A stretch of DNA of 64,000 nucleotides, from assembly GCA_905182105.1 (NCBI GenBank), contig CAJJAR010000009.1, forward strand, positions 62,001 to 126,000, read 5' to 3'. The stretch comes from an uncultured Paracoccaceae bacterium. Lineage in GTDB: Bacteria > Pseudomonadota > Alphaproteobacteria > Rhodobacterales > Rhodobacteraceae. The notes beneath the pieces were generated by a model. That model was given only the letters and a program-made list of their open reading frames with translations. It was not told the DNA's origin and did not search any database. Below, piece by piece: positions 1 through 7,678 of this stretch; position 1 is the first letter of the stretch, and every line of letters starts with the position of its first letter. The position numbers and the translations under genes were made by a program.

Positions 1-166
1 AATAGATTTTGCCAACGCCTGGCAAAGTGACTGCGCCACCACCAGAAACTTCTTTTGTGATCAGTGCACATACTGCTTCAAGAGCTGCGCCTGCTGCTTT
101 TTTGTCTGCACCCATTTCTTCAGCCAGTGCGGCGACGAGTTGGGTTTTTGTCATTGGTTTAGCCAT
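1..166 (-). CDS. hup: HU family DNA-binding protein, partial (C-terminus outside window)
   Basis: Only the N-terminal 55 residues are in the window; the gene continues beyond position 1. The translation begins MAKPMTKTQLVAALAEEMG and reaches LPGVGKI, matching the helical start and first strand of HU/IHF-type nucleoid proteins, which bind DNA as dimers and bend it. An AAGGAG ribosome binding site lies 8 nt before the ATG and supports this start. The extra MAKP stretch before the usual start is common in alphaproteobacterial HU. The family call is firm; HU rather than IHF is likely because the protein has the generic HU opening. Confidence 0.9.
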   Translation of the reverse strand, partial: MAKPMTKTQLVAALAEEMGADKKAAGAALEAVCALITKEVSGGGAVTLPGVGKIY

Positions 167-296
167 TTTCAGTTCTCCTTCGTCCGCCCGATGTTGGGCC
201 TCATTCCGAGAATGTAACGGAATGTAGTGTCCGAACACAACAAATTGTAGCAGGTAAAAGCAGTAAAGTATGTGATTTTGGCGCTTTTTTTCAAAT

Positions 297-1763
297 TTAT
301 AGGAATGCGGTTTCCTCAAAAGACCTTAATTTGCGGCTTTGGATGCGTTCTAGCGGCATTTCACGTAAATGCTCCATCGCCCGAATTCCGATCATTAAGT
401 GATTTGCAACCTGGGTTTTGTAGAAATCTGAGGCCATTCCAGGCAGTTTTAACTCCCCATGGAGCGGCTTATCTGAAACACAAAGCAACGTGCCATAGGG
501 TACGCGGAACCGATATCCATTAGCTGCAATCGTTGCGCTTTCCATATCAAGGGCGACTGCACGCGACTGACTTAGGCGTTGAACGGGCCCAGATTGATCG
601 CGTAATTCCCAATTGCGGTTATCGATGGTAGCGACGGTACCAGTCCGCATGATGCGCTTCAGTTCAAATCCCTCAAGTTTGGTCACTTGGGCCACTGCTG
701 TTTCCAGTGCAATCTGAATTTCGGCCAACGCTGGGATCGGGACCCAAACAGGTAGGTCGTCATCCAGAACGTGGTCTTCGCGCAGATATGCGTGCGCTAA
801 AACGAAATCGCCCAAGGCTTGTGTGTTGCGCAATCCTGCACAGTGACCAACCATCAGCCATGCATGTGGGCGCAAGACCGCGATGTGGTCAGTTGCAGTT
901 TTCGCGTTTGAAGGGCCAACACCGATGTTGACCAACGTGATGCCAGAACCATCAGCACGCTTTAGGTGGTAAGTCGGCATTTGGGGTGTCTTGTCCGAAG
1001 TTGATAGTTCCTCGTCGCCGTTGGTGATCACTTCATTCCCTGTAGAGACAAAGGCGGTGTAGCCGCTATTGGGATCGCTCAATTGGCTGCGTGCGTAGGA
1101 TTCAAATTCGGACACATAGAACTGGTAGTTTGTGAACAAAACGTGGTTTTGGAAATGTGATGGATCAGTCGCTGTGTAATGTGACAAGCGCGCTAAAGAG
1201 TAATCGACGCGTTGCGCTGTGAACGGGGCCAATGGTCCAGTGTCGTCTGGCGAAACATATGTACCATTCACGATATCATCGTTTGTTGTACTGAGGTCAG
1301 GTACATCAAAGAAGTCGCGTAATGTAAAATCTGCCGCACCGTCTTGGGGCACGGTGATGCTGGGGTCACTTGCTACCGCAAAATGTACTGGGATCGGCGT
1401 TGTTGAAGACATCACTTGGACTGAAGTTTTATGGTTCTCGACCAGCAACCCAATTTGCTGAATTAGATAGTCACGAAACAGGTCAGGGCGCGTGATTGTC
1501 GCCGCATATGTGCCTGGTGATGAGACATGGCCAAATGCCAGTCTAGTATCGATTTTGGCAAAGCTGGTCGTCGTGATGCGAACCTCCGGGTAAAACGCTC
1601 GAATGCGTCCCTCTGGCGCACCGTTAACCATCGCTGTGGTGAAGGCACCGCATAAGAATTCGGTTGCTTCGGTGTACAGCTTTTCGAGTTGTGCAACTGC
1701 GGATGCTGCATCATCAAATTGTTTTGGGGCATCTACGTTTGGTGTTATAATCTCTTTTCTCAT
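297..1763 (-). CDS. amn: AMP nucleosidase
   Basis: This 488-residue protein hydrolyses AMP to adenine and ribose 5-phosphate. The length matches E. coli Amn (484). The C-terminal half has the nucleoside phosphorylase-like fold signature, including LDMESATIAANGYR and VSDKPLHGELKLPGM, and the tail ERIQSRKLRSFEE that resembles the enterobacterial enzyme closely. The gene lies directly behind the adenine deaminase gene on the same strand: the deaminase stop ends next to this ATG, so they are very likely one transcript. Together they would convert AMP to hypoxanthine through free adenine. No clear terminator was seen after it. Confidence 0.95.
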   Translation of the reverse strand: MRKEIITPNVDAPKQFDDAASAVAQLEKLYTEATEFLCGAFTTAMVNGAPEGRIRAFYPEVRITTTSFAKIDTRLAFGHVSSPGTYAATITRPDLFRDYLIQQIGLLVENHKTSVQVMSSTTPIPVHFAVASDPSITVPQDGAADFTLRDFFDVPDLSTTNDDIVNGTYVSPDDTGPLAPFTAQRVDYSLARLSHYTATDPSHFQNHVLFTNYQFYVSEFESYARSQLSDPNSGYTAFVSTGNEVITNGDEELSTSDKTPQMPTYHLKRADGSGITLVNIGVGPSNAKTATDHIAVLRPHAWLMVGHCAGLRNTQALGDFVLAHAYLREDHVLDDDLPVWVPIPALAEIQIALETAVAQVTKLEGFELKRIMRTGTVATIDNRNWELRDQSGPVQRLSQSRAVALDMESATIAANGYRFRVPYGTLLCVSDKPLHGELKLPGMASDFYKTQVANHLMIGIRAMEHLREMPLERIQSRKLRSFEETAFL

Positions 1764-1764
1764 T

Positions 1765-3561
1765 TTACGTCTCTATTACAGGTATAAATTCAAATGTACG
1801 CACGTCGACCAATCCAAGGTCTGAAATGCGCAGTTCAGGTATTACGACTAGGGCCAGCAACGAATGTTGCATGTAGGCATTGTTCAAGGTGCAACCGCAG
1901 TCGCGCATTGCTTGCATCATTTTTTCGGCACTCGCGGCCACTTCAGTTGCGGGTTTGTCAGACATAAGACCTGCAATAGGCAGTTCAACCAATGCCGTTT
2001 CGTGACCGTCTTTATAGATTGTGATTCCCCCACCGATCTCAGCCAGACGGTTGGCGGCCATTGCCATATGCGCACGATCAGTTCCCACAACGATCATATG
2101 ATGGCTGTCATGCGCCACGGTTGAGGCCATTGCCATTTTACCCTCATATCCAAAGCCCAAAACAAAAGCGTTCACCACACCACCTGTCGCGCGGTGTCGT
2201 TCAACCAGTGCAATTTGACAGGTGCCATTCGCACTCTCAACCAACCCATCGGACACGGGCAAATCCACCTTCAGGGCTTTGGTGGGGGCCTGATTTTCAA
2301 TAACACCGATCACATTGGCTGTAACCAAATTTGCGCCACTCGGCGCGCTGACTTCGAAGTCAGCCGCTGAAAGGGTTTTACCCATGTTGACGGTTTGGCG
2401 TGCACTATCGGGCCAATCTAAATGTGGGCAGTCTGTGATGATCGTGCCGTCCACTGCAATAAGTTGCCCACGGGCAACTACTTTCTCAATGGTTAACGTG
2501 CGCAAATTAGAGGTGAGGATGACGTCAGCACGCCGCCCTGGGGCCAGGGATCCAATCTCGCGCTCTAACCCGAAATGGGTGGCCGTATTGATTGTCGCCA
2601 TCTGCAATGCAACCAGAGGATCACACCCACACTGGATCGCGTGGCGTACCGCACGGTTCATGTGTCCGTCATTGACCAACGTGCCTGAGTGGCAATCATC
2701 GGTACACAAGATCATATTTCGTGAATCTAAACCTTTTTCGGTGATCGCAGTGATTTGGCTTTCGACATCATACCATGCAGAGCCAAGGCGGATCATGGAC
2801 CGCATTCCTTGGCGCATGCGTGCTATGGCATCCTCTTCACAAGTTCCCTCGTGATCATCTGCAGGACCGCCTGCGACATAGGCGGCAAAGGCAGGACCCC
2901 GATCGGGAGAAGCATAATGCCCTCCAACTGTTTTTCCTGCGTTTTGCGTGGCTGCAATCTCGGCTAACATTTTTGGATCGGCGTTACTGACACCAGGGAA
3001 ATTCATCATCTCACCTAAGCCAATGATGCCGGGCCAATTCATTGCCTCAGCCACATCTTCGGCACTGATTTCAAAACCAGTTGTTTCCATGCCGGGAGCT
3101 GATGGAGCGCAAGACGGCATCTGTGTGAATACATTGATGGGCTGCAATAACGCCTCGTCATGCATCAACCGTACGCCTTTAAGACCAAGAACGTTGGCGA
3201 TTTCATGGGGATCTGTGAACATTGACGTTGTGCCGTGTGGGATAACTGCACGCGCAAATTCTGCAGGGGTCAACATGCCTGATTCAATATGCATGTGGCC
3301 ATCACAAAGGCCCGGGATCATGTAACGACCTTCGGCTTCGATCACCTCAGTGTCATCCCCAATACAATAGCTTGCGTCAGGTACAACACAGGCAATCCGC
3401 CCATGAGTAATGGCGATATCATGATTTGGAAGAGTTTCGCGGGTGTGTACATTTACCCAGATACCGCGACGAATGACGGTCTGTGCAGGCGTGCGTCCTG
3501 CAGCTACTTCGATCAGATGGTGAGCGACGTCAGGCCAGCTTGGGAAAGGGTTGTGTTCCAT
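1765..3561 (-). CDS. ade: Adenine deaminase (amidohydrolase type)
   Basis: A 598-residue enzyme of the AdeC type that deaminates adenine to hypoxanthine. It shows the amidohydrolase metal site GLCDGHMHIESGM, the following TDPHEIANVLG, the ILCTDDCHSG segment, and a C-terminal domain with HDSHHMIVVGTD. Length and motif order fit AdeC (about 590 residues). It is the first gene of a two-gene unit with amn, which supplies its substrate from AMP. It is divergent from the ArsC-family gene that starts 89 nt away, so the promoter should lie between them. Confidence 0.95.
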   Translation of the reverse strand: MEHNPFPSWPDVAHHLIEVAAGRTPAQTVIRRGIWVNVHTRETLPNHDIAITHGRIACVVPDASYCIGDDTEVIEAEGRYMIPGLCDGHMHIESGMLTPAEFARAVIPHGTTSMFTDPHEIANVLGLKGVRLMHDEALLQPINVFTQMPSCAPSAPGMETTGFEISAEDVAEAMNWPGIIGLGEMMNFPGVSNADPKMLAEIAATQNAGKTVGGHYASPDRGPAFAAYVAGGPADDHEGTCEEDAIARMRQGMRSMIRLGSAWYDVESQITAITEKGLDSRNMILCTDDCHSGTLVNDGHMNRAVRHAIQCGCDPLVALQMATINTATHFGLEREIGSLAPGRRADVILTSNLRTLTIEKVVARGQLIAVDGTIITDCPHLDWPDSARQTVNMGKTLSAADFEVSAPSGANLVTANVIGVIENQAPTKALKVDLPVSDGLVESANGTCQIALVERHRATGGVVNAFVLGFGYEGKMAMASTVAHDSHHMIVVGTDRAHMAMAANRLAEIGGGITIYKDGHETALVELPIAGLMSDKPATEVAASAEKMMQAMRDCGCTLNNAYMQHSLLALVVIPELRISDLGLVDVRTFEFIPVIET

Positions 3562-3649
3562 GTACTGATTATTCAGGGATTTGCAGCGGGCGCAAGGGGC
3601 GTTCGTATCGTGTCTTGAAACTGTTACATTGTGCAGGGTATTTAGGCGT

Positions 3650-4078
3650 ATGGATATAACAATACATCACTTCCCCGAATGTGGAACATCAACCCACACG
3701 CTGCAAATTATTCGTGATGCGGGCTATGACCCGATCGTTGTGGAATACATGAAAACGGGTTGGACTAAGGTCCAGTTGATTGAGCTGTTTGAGGCCGCTG
3801 ACATGACGGCCCGCCGCGCGTTGCGCATCCACAAAACCAATGCAAAAGAGCTGGGTTTAACGGAAGAGGGAGTAAGCGAAGAAGCGATTATTGACGCTAT
3901 GGTTCAGTTCCCCAAACTGGTGAACCGCCCGATTGTTGTAACAGAATATGGAACAGCATTGTGTCGCCCATCAGAAGACGTTCTTGAACTGCTGCCTAAA
4001 TGGCCTGCAGGACCTTACAACGCCAAAAACGGAACATTGTTGATTGATGAAGAAGGCAACCGCGTAGATTTATCATGA
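3650..4078 (+). CDS. arsC: ArsC-family arsenate reductase
   Basis: A 142-residue thioredoxin-fold protein that reduces arsenate to arsenite with glutathione and glutaredoxin if it is a true ArsC. The start was set at ATG 3650 (MDITIHHFPECGTS); a longer reading from 3581 would add a tail with no family counterpart. The nucleophilic Cys is residue 11 in PECGTSTHT, and Arg residues in ALRIHKTNAKEL, NRPIVV and CRPSEDV sit where the three substrate-binding arginines of plasmid ArsC lie. There is no ArsB, Acr3 or ArsR nearby, so the role may be general thiol chemistry rather than dedicated arsenic resistance. Confidence 0.85.
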   Translation: MDITIHHFPECGTSTHTLQIIRDAGYDPIVVEYMKTGWTKVQLIELFEAADMTARRALRIHKTNAKELGLTEEGVSEEAIIDAMVQFPKLVNRPIVVTEYGTALCRPSEDVLELLPKWPAGPYNAKNGTLLIDEEGNRVDLS

Positions 4079-4111
4079 CAACGCCGAAGTGATTATGCCA
4101 TATTTTCTGAT

Positions 4112-4531
4112 ATGGATTTTGAAACAGTAAGCCCCGAAAACTTTGGTAAATCCTTGCGTGGAATAGGGTTAAACCTAATCGTGCGGGATGTGCTGAAGCA
4201 GTGTGATTTTCTTGCTGCGGTATTCGATATGAAAGCGCATCGCGTTTCCGCCGACTTCGCCATCGTGACTTACGGCGATCAGGTGTTCCAGCTGCACAGT
4301 GATGGCACCTATCATTCAAATCCATTGCTTGGGCTTCTGCCTGAAAATCCACCGCGGGGTGCTGGAGTTGAAATAAGATTGTATGACACTGATCCAGAAG
4401 ACGCGATTCAGCGAGCGATCGCAACTGGTGCTGTCATATTACAAGAACCAACTGATAAACCACACGGTCTGCGCGAGGCCTATATTTTGTGCGAAAATGG
4501 ATACGCTTGGGTTCCATCAACCCAGCTATAG
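4112..4531 (+). CDS. VOC superfamily (glyoxalase/bleomycin-resistance-like) protein
   Basis: A 139-residue single VOC-type domain: an N-terminal strand GIGLNLIVRDVLKQCDFLA, a central EIRLYDTDPEDAIQRAIATGA typical of the second half-module, and a C-terminal REAYILCENGYAWVPS strand. These proteins are metal-dependent isomerases, dioxygenases or binding proteins; the substrate here cannot be told. It follows the ArsC-family gene by 33 nt and may be cotranscribed. Its last 52 nt overlap the 3' end of the convergent LysR gene, so the coding regions share sequence on opposite strands. Family moderately certain, function unknown. Confidence 0.7.
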   Translation: MDFETVSPENFGKSLRGIGLNLIVRDVLKQCDFLAAVFDMKAHRVSADFAIVTYGDQVFQLHSDGTYHSNPLLGLLPENPPRGAGVEIRLYDTDPEDAIQRAIATGAVILQEPTDKPHGLREAYILCENGYAWVPSTQL

Positions 4532-5397
4532 TCATCCGACATTTCGTCTTTGATCCAGTCGGCGAACCACCGAGCTTGTTGGTTGCGGTCTGTGCACGGA
4601 TTCAGAGTTAGGTAATAGGCTTCGGGCATGGTGACAGCATGAGAGAAGGGGCGGATTAGTCGCCCATTATCGATCAAGTGCTTAGCAGTGCAATCATGGG
4701 CCATGGCCAAGCCAGCACCTGATTCAGCAGCTGCTAAAGCTGTTCCCAAAACCTGACAGTGCGTGATTTTAGGGCGTCGACAGATCATTTGATCTTCGGC
4801 CCAGGTATCCCATGTTGTCATCATCGCGGTACAGTAAAACAATCTGTGTTGATCTATGTCTCCCAGATTCACTTGGTAGCCTGGGGCACAAACTGGATAG
4901 AATTTGTCCCAAGTTAGGCGTTCTGCATTCTGGTCGACATCAGGCGAAATCAGGAACCGTATTTCTATATCCGCCTCTTCGGCGCGTTCCATCGGATCCC
5001 AGATTGCCGTAGAGATGTGCAGGTGGATGTTTGGGTGTCGAGCATACAGTTTGGGCAATCGTGGAGCGAGCCAATAGTTTGCAAACGTGAGGTTGGTTTG
5101 CACATGTAATTCTTGGCCAGTGCCACCATCCAAAAGCATGCGGGTGCCACGACTGAGTGTTTGAAACGCTTCACGTACTACTGGTACGTAATTGAGCCCC
5201 ATTACGGTCAACTCCAAGGTGCGTGGCCTTCGGTAGAAGAGTGGTTGCCCAAGGTGTGCTTCAAGCGATTTGATTTGCTGGCTGATAGCGCTTTGAGTCA
5301 TGTTCAATTCACCAGCTGCTGCAGTGAATGACAGGTGACGTGCCGATGCTTCAAATGCACGAAGGTGATTCAAGGGGGGAAGGGTTCTGCTGTTCAT
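4480..5397 (-). CDS. LysR-family transcriptional regulator (GcvA-like)
   Basis: A 305-residue LysR regulator with an N-terminal winged HTH (residues about 8-60, NHLRAFEASARHLSFTAAAG and TQSAISQQIKSLE) and a periplasmic-binding-like effector domain. The HTH and overall length resemble the GcvA/AmpR subgroup. It is divergent from the class II aldolase operon starting at 5499, the usual arrangement for a LysR protein regulating its neighbour, so control of the acyl-CoA operon is a reasonable inference. Its 3' end overlaps the convergent VOC gene by 52 nt. The effector is unknown. Confidence 0.9.
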   Translation of the reverse strand: MNSRTLPPLNHLRAFEASARHLSFTAAAGELNMTQSAISQQIKSLEAHLGQPLFYRRPRTLELTVMGLNYVPVVREAFQTLSRGTRMLLDGGTGQELHVQTNLTFANYWLAPRLPKLYARHPNIHLHISTAIWDPMERAEEADIEIRFLISPDVDQNAERLTWDKFYPVCAPGYQVNLGDIDQHRLFYCTAMMTTWDTWAEDQMICRRPKITHCQVLGTALAAAESGAGLAMAHDCTAKHLIDNGRLIRPFSHAVTMPEAYYLTLNPCTDRNQQARWFADWIKDEMSDDYSWVDGTQAYPFSHKI

Positions 5398-5498
5398 AAG
5401 TTAAGCATTAGTCAAACTTATGCGTTGGCGATAGTTTTTTCGTTGGTCACTTGTGGGTCTAGCCTTCAATGTCAGTTTCAACAGCAAGGAGAGTTGAA

Positions 5499-6254
5499 AT
5501 GACACGGACTGATAAACGCCCGAACATGGATCATTGGCAGGAACGAGTCGACCTTGCAGCCGCATTCCGCTGGACCGTGCGATTGAACATGCACGAAGCG
5601 GTCGCCAACCATTTTTCTTTGGCTATCAATGACGAGGGAACCAAGTTCCTGATGAACCCAAATCAGGTGCATTTCAGTCGGATCAAGGCTAGCGATTTGA
5701 TTGAAGTAGATGCCAATGACCCTACCAGCATGGAGGGGCCTGATGCGCCGGATCCAACGGCGTGGGGCCTTCACGGCGGGATGCATCGTCATTGCGCGCA
5801 CGCACGCTGTGCAATGCACGTTCACTCACCTTACGCTACAGCTTTGGCTGCCCTTGCTGACAGCCGCTTGCCGCCTGTGGATCAGAATGGGTGCACATTT
5901 TTCAATCGCTACGTAATTGATGAAAGTTATGGCGGTTTGGCCTTTGAGGAAGAAGGCACGCGATGTGCCAAATTGTTTGATGACCCAAAGAAGAAGGTCA
6001 TGATTATGGGGAACCATGGCATTATGATTGTTGGCGATACGGTCGCAGATACTTTCAATCGACTGTATTATTTTGAGCGGGCGTGCATGACGTACATCAT
6101 AGCCCTGCAAACAGGACAGCCACTTCGTGTGATCCCTGACGATATTGCAGAAAAGACAGCGCAAGAACTTGAGGGATATCCCGAACAAGACGCACGTCAT
6201 TTGTCTGAATTAAAAGCGATTTTGGACGACGAAGGGTCCAATTACGCCAGCTAA
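5499..6254 (+). CDS. Class II aldolase/adducin family protein
   Basis: A 251-residue protein of the class II (zinc) aldolase/adducin family. Start ATG 5499 is chosen because AAGGAGAG ends 5 nt before it; the longer reading from 5469 lacks such a site. The metal site is visible as CAMHVHSPYATAL together with GNHGIMIVG later on. Relatives include fuculose-phosphate aldolase and several roseobacter proteins beside CoA-ester genes. It begins a four-gene run with an acyl-CoA dehydrogenase, CoA ligase and CaiD-like hydratase, suggesting it acts on a hydroxy- or keto-acid in the same pathway. Substrate unknown. Confidence 0.85.
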   Translation: MTRTDKRPNMDHWQERVDLAAAFRWTVRLNMHEAVANHFSLAINDEGTKFLMNPNQVHFSRIKASDLIEVDANDPTSMEGPDAPDPTAWGLHGGMHRHCAHARCAMHVHSPYATALAALADSRLPPVDQNGCTFFNRYVIDESYGGLAFEEEGTRCAKLFDDPKKKVMIMGNHGIMIVGDTVADTFNRLYYFERACMTYIIALQTGQPLRVIPDDIAEKTAQELEGYPEQDARHLSELKAILDDEGSNYAS

Positions 6255-6294
6255 TCCACGCCGCCACATACACCTCTATGAAGAAGTTGAACCT

Positions 6295-7455
6295 ATGATC
6301 TACGGACAAACAGACGAACAGTTGATGATTGCGGACACGGTCCGATCTTTTGTTGAGAAAGAAATTTATCCTCACGAGGAATTTGTTGAACGCACCGGTG
6401 AAGTCCCCGCAGAAATTGCGCAAGATATCAAACAAAAGACGCTGGATCTGGGTTTTTATGCCTGCAATTTTCCTGAAAGCGTCGGGTGCGCTGGACTGAA
6501 CCACGTTGAATTTGCGCTTGTTGAGCGCGAGTTGGGGCGTGGTTCTATGGCGCTGAACCATTTTTTTGGGCGACCTCAAAACATCCTGATGGCATGTGAG
6601 GGGGAACAGATTGAACGGTATTTAATGCCAGCGGTTCGCGGTGAGCGCATGGATGCCCTCGCTATGACTGAGCCCGGGGCAGGCTCCGACGTACGCGGTA
6701 TGAAATGCGCCGCTGTCCGTGATGGTGGTGATTGGGTTGTGAACGGCACTAAGCACTTCATTTCTGGAGCAGAACACGCAGACTTCATCATTGTGTTCAT
6801 CGCAACAGGTGAGGATGAAACCCCCCGTGGACCGAAAAAGCGGATCACAACATTTTTAGTTGATCGCGGCACGCCGGGCTTCACCATCCGTGACGGGTAT
6901 AAGTCTGTCAGCCACCGCGGTTACAAAAATATGATCCTTGATTTTGACGATTGCCGCATACCTGATGCTCAGGTTTTGGGCGAAGTTGATGGTGGATTTG
7001 AAGTGATGAACGAATGGCTTTACGCCACACGGATTACGGTTGCTGCAATGTCAGTGGGACGCGCACGTCGTGCATTTAATTACGCGCTAGACTACTCAGC
7101 CCAACGCGAGCAATTCGGCCAACCTATTGGTAAATTTCAAGGTGTGAGCTTTCAACTCGCTGATATGATAACCGAAATTGATGCTGCAGATCTGCTTACA
7201 ATTGCAGCGGCGGACCGACTGGACAAAGGGTTGCCTGCTAACCGTGAAATTGCATCAGCGAAGCTATATGCGAGTGAGATGTTGTCACGCGTAACCGATG
7301 CAGCAATCCAAATCCACGGTGGCATGGGGTTGATGGATGATTACCCTCTGGAGCGTTTCTGGCGTGATGCGCGTGTAGAACGAATTTGGGACGGCACTTC
7401 AGAAATTCAACGCCACATCATCAGTCGCGACTTATTACGCGCTTTGGGAGCATGA
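6295..7455 (+). CDS. Acyl-CoA dehydrogenase
   Basis: A 386-residue FAD-dependent acyl-CoA dehydrogenase of normal length. It has the ALAMTEPGAGSD flavin/substrate signature, NGTKHFISGAEHADF, and the C-terminal signature QIHGGMGLMDDYPLERFWRDAR. In the C-terminal IWDGTSEIQRH motif an Asp occupies the position where many family members (such as MCAD) carry the catalytic Glu of YEGT; isovaleryl-CoA dehydrogenases also lack Glu here and use another residue. Genomic partners (CoA ligase and CaiD-like hydratase) suggest it oxidises a particular CoA ester, possibly gamma-butyrobetainyl-CoA, but that is inference only. Confidence 0.92.
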   Translation: MIYGQTDEQLMIADTVRSFVEKEIYPHEEFVERTGEVPAEIAQDIKQKTLDLGFYACNFPESVGCAGLNHVEFALVERELGRGSMALNHFFGRPQNILMACEGEQIERYLMPAVRGERMDALAMTEPGAGSDVRGMKCAAVRDGGDWVVNGTKHFISGAEHADFIIVFIATGEDETPRGPKKRITTFLVDRGTPGFTIRDGYKSVSHRGYKNMILDFDDCRIPDAQVLGEVDGGFEVMNEWLYATRITVAAMSVGRARRAFNYALDYSAQREQFGQPIGKFQGVSFQLADMITEIDAADLLTIAAADRLDKGLPANREIASAKLYASEMLSRVTDAAIQIHGGMGLMDDYPLERFWRDARVERIWDGTSEIQRHIISRDLLRALGA

Positions 7456-7464
7456 AGGGCTTTG

Positions 7465-7651
7465 TGCCTCCGGCGGGGATATTTGGAAATAGAAGAAACG
7501 GGTACCAAAAACTTCGATACCCGCTTGAAAAGCACAAGTGCTTCTCCTGTTATGGCCATCTGCGTCCCCGCCTGTTCCGCACCACCAAATAATAAGATGA
7601 GGGTTAATAAACTGTTGCTTCTTCTATTTCTGAATTTCCCCGCCGGAGGCA
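7465..7651. repeat. Long inverted repeat, roseobacter-type GCCTCCGGCGGGG element
   Basis: The arms are 7465-7497 and 7619-7651, 33 nt each with about 3 mismatches when one is reverse-complemented; each arm runs TGCCTCCGGCGGGGA followed by GAAATAGAAGAA. The 121 nt between them has its own small stem (GGGTA...TACCC at about 7500-7523) and no convincing gene. I recall very similar G/C-rich, purine-tailed sequences as an abundant intergenic repeat in Rhodobacteraceae. The element separates the acyl-CoA dehydrogenase gene from the CoA-ligase gene and may act as transcript processing or attenuation structure. Confidence 0.8.
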
Positions 7652-7653
7652 TT

Positions 7654-7673
7654 CTAACATTTGAGAATGTTAG
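7654..7673 (+). other. 8-bp perfect hairpin beside the CoA-ligase start
   Basis: CTAACATT, loop TGAG, AATGTTAG forms a perfect 8-bp stem directly after the inverted-repeat arm. It overlaps two possible start codons (TTG 7661, ATG 7667) and ends 5 nt before ATG 7679. It has no following T-run, so it is not an obvious terminator. It may affect translation of the ligase gene. Confidence 0.5.
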
Positions 7674-7678
7674 TCGCC

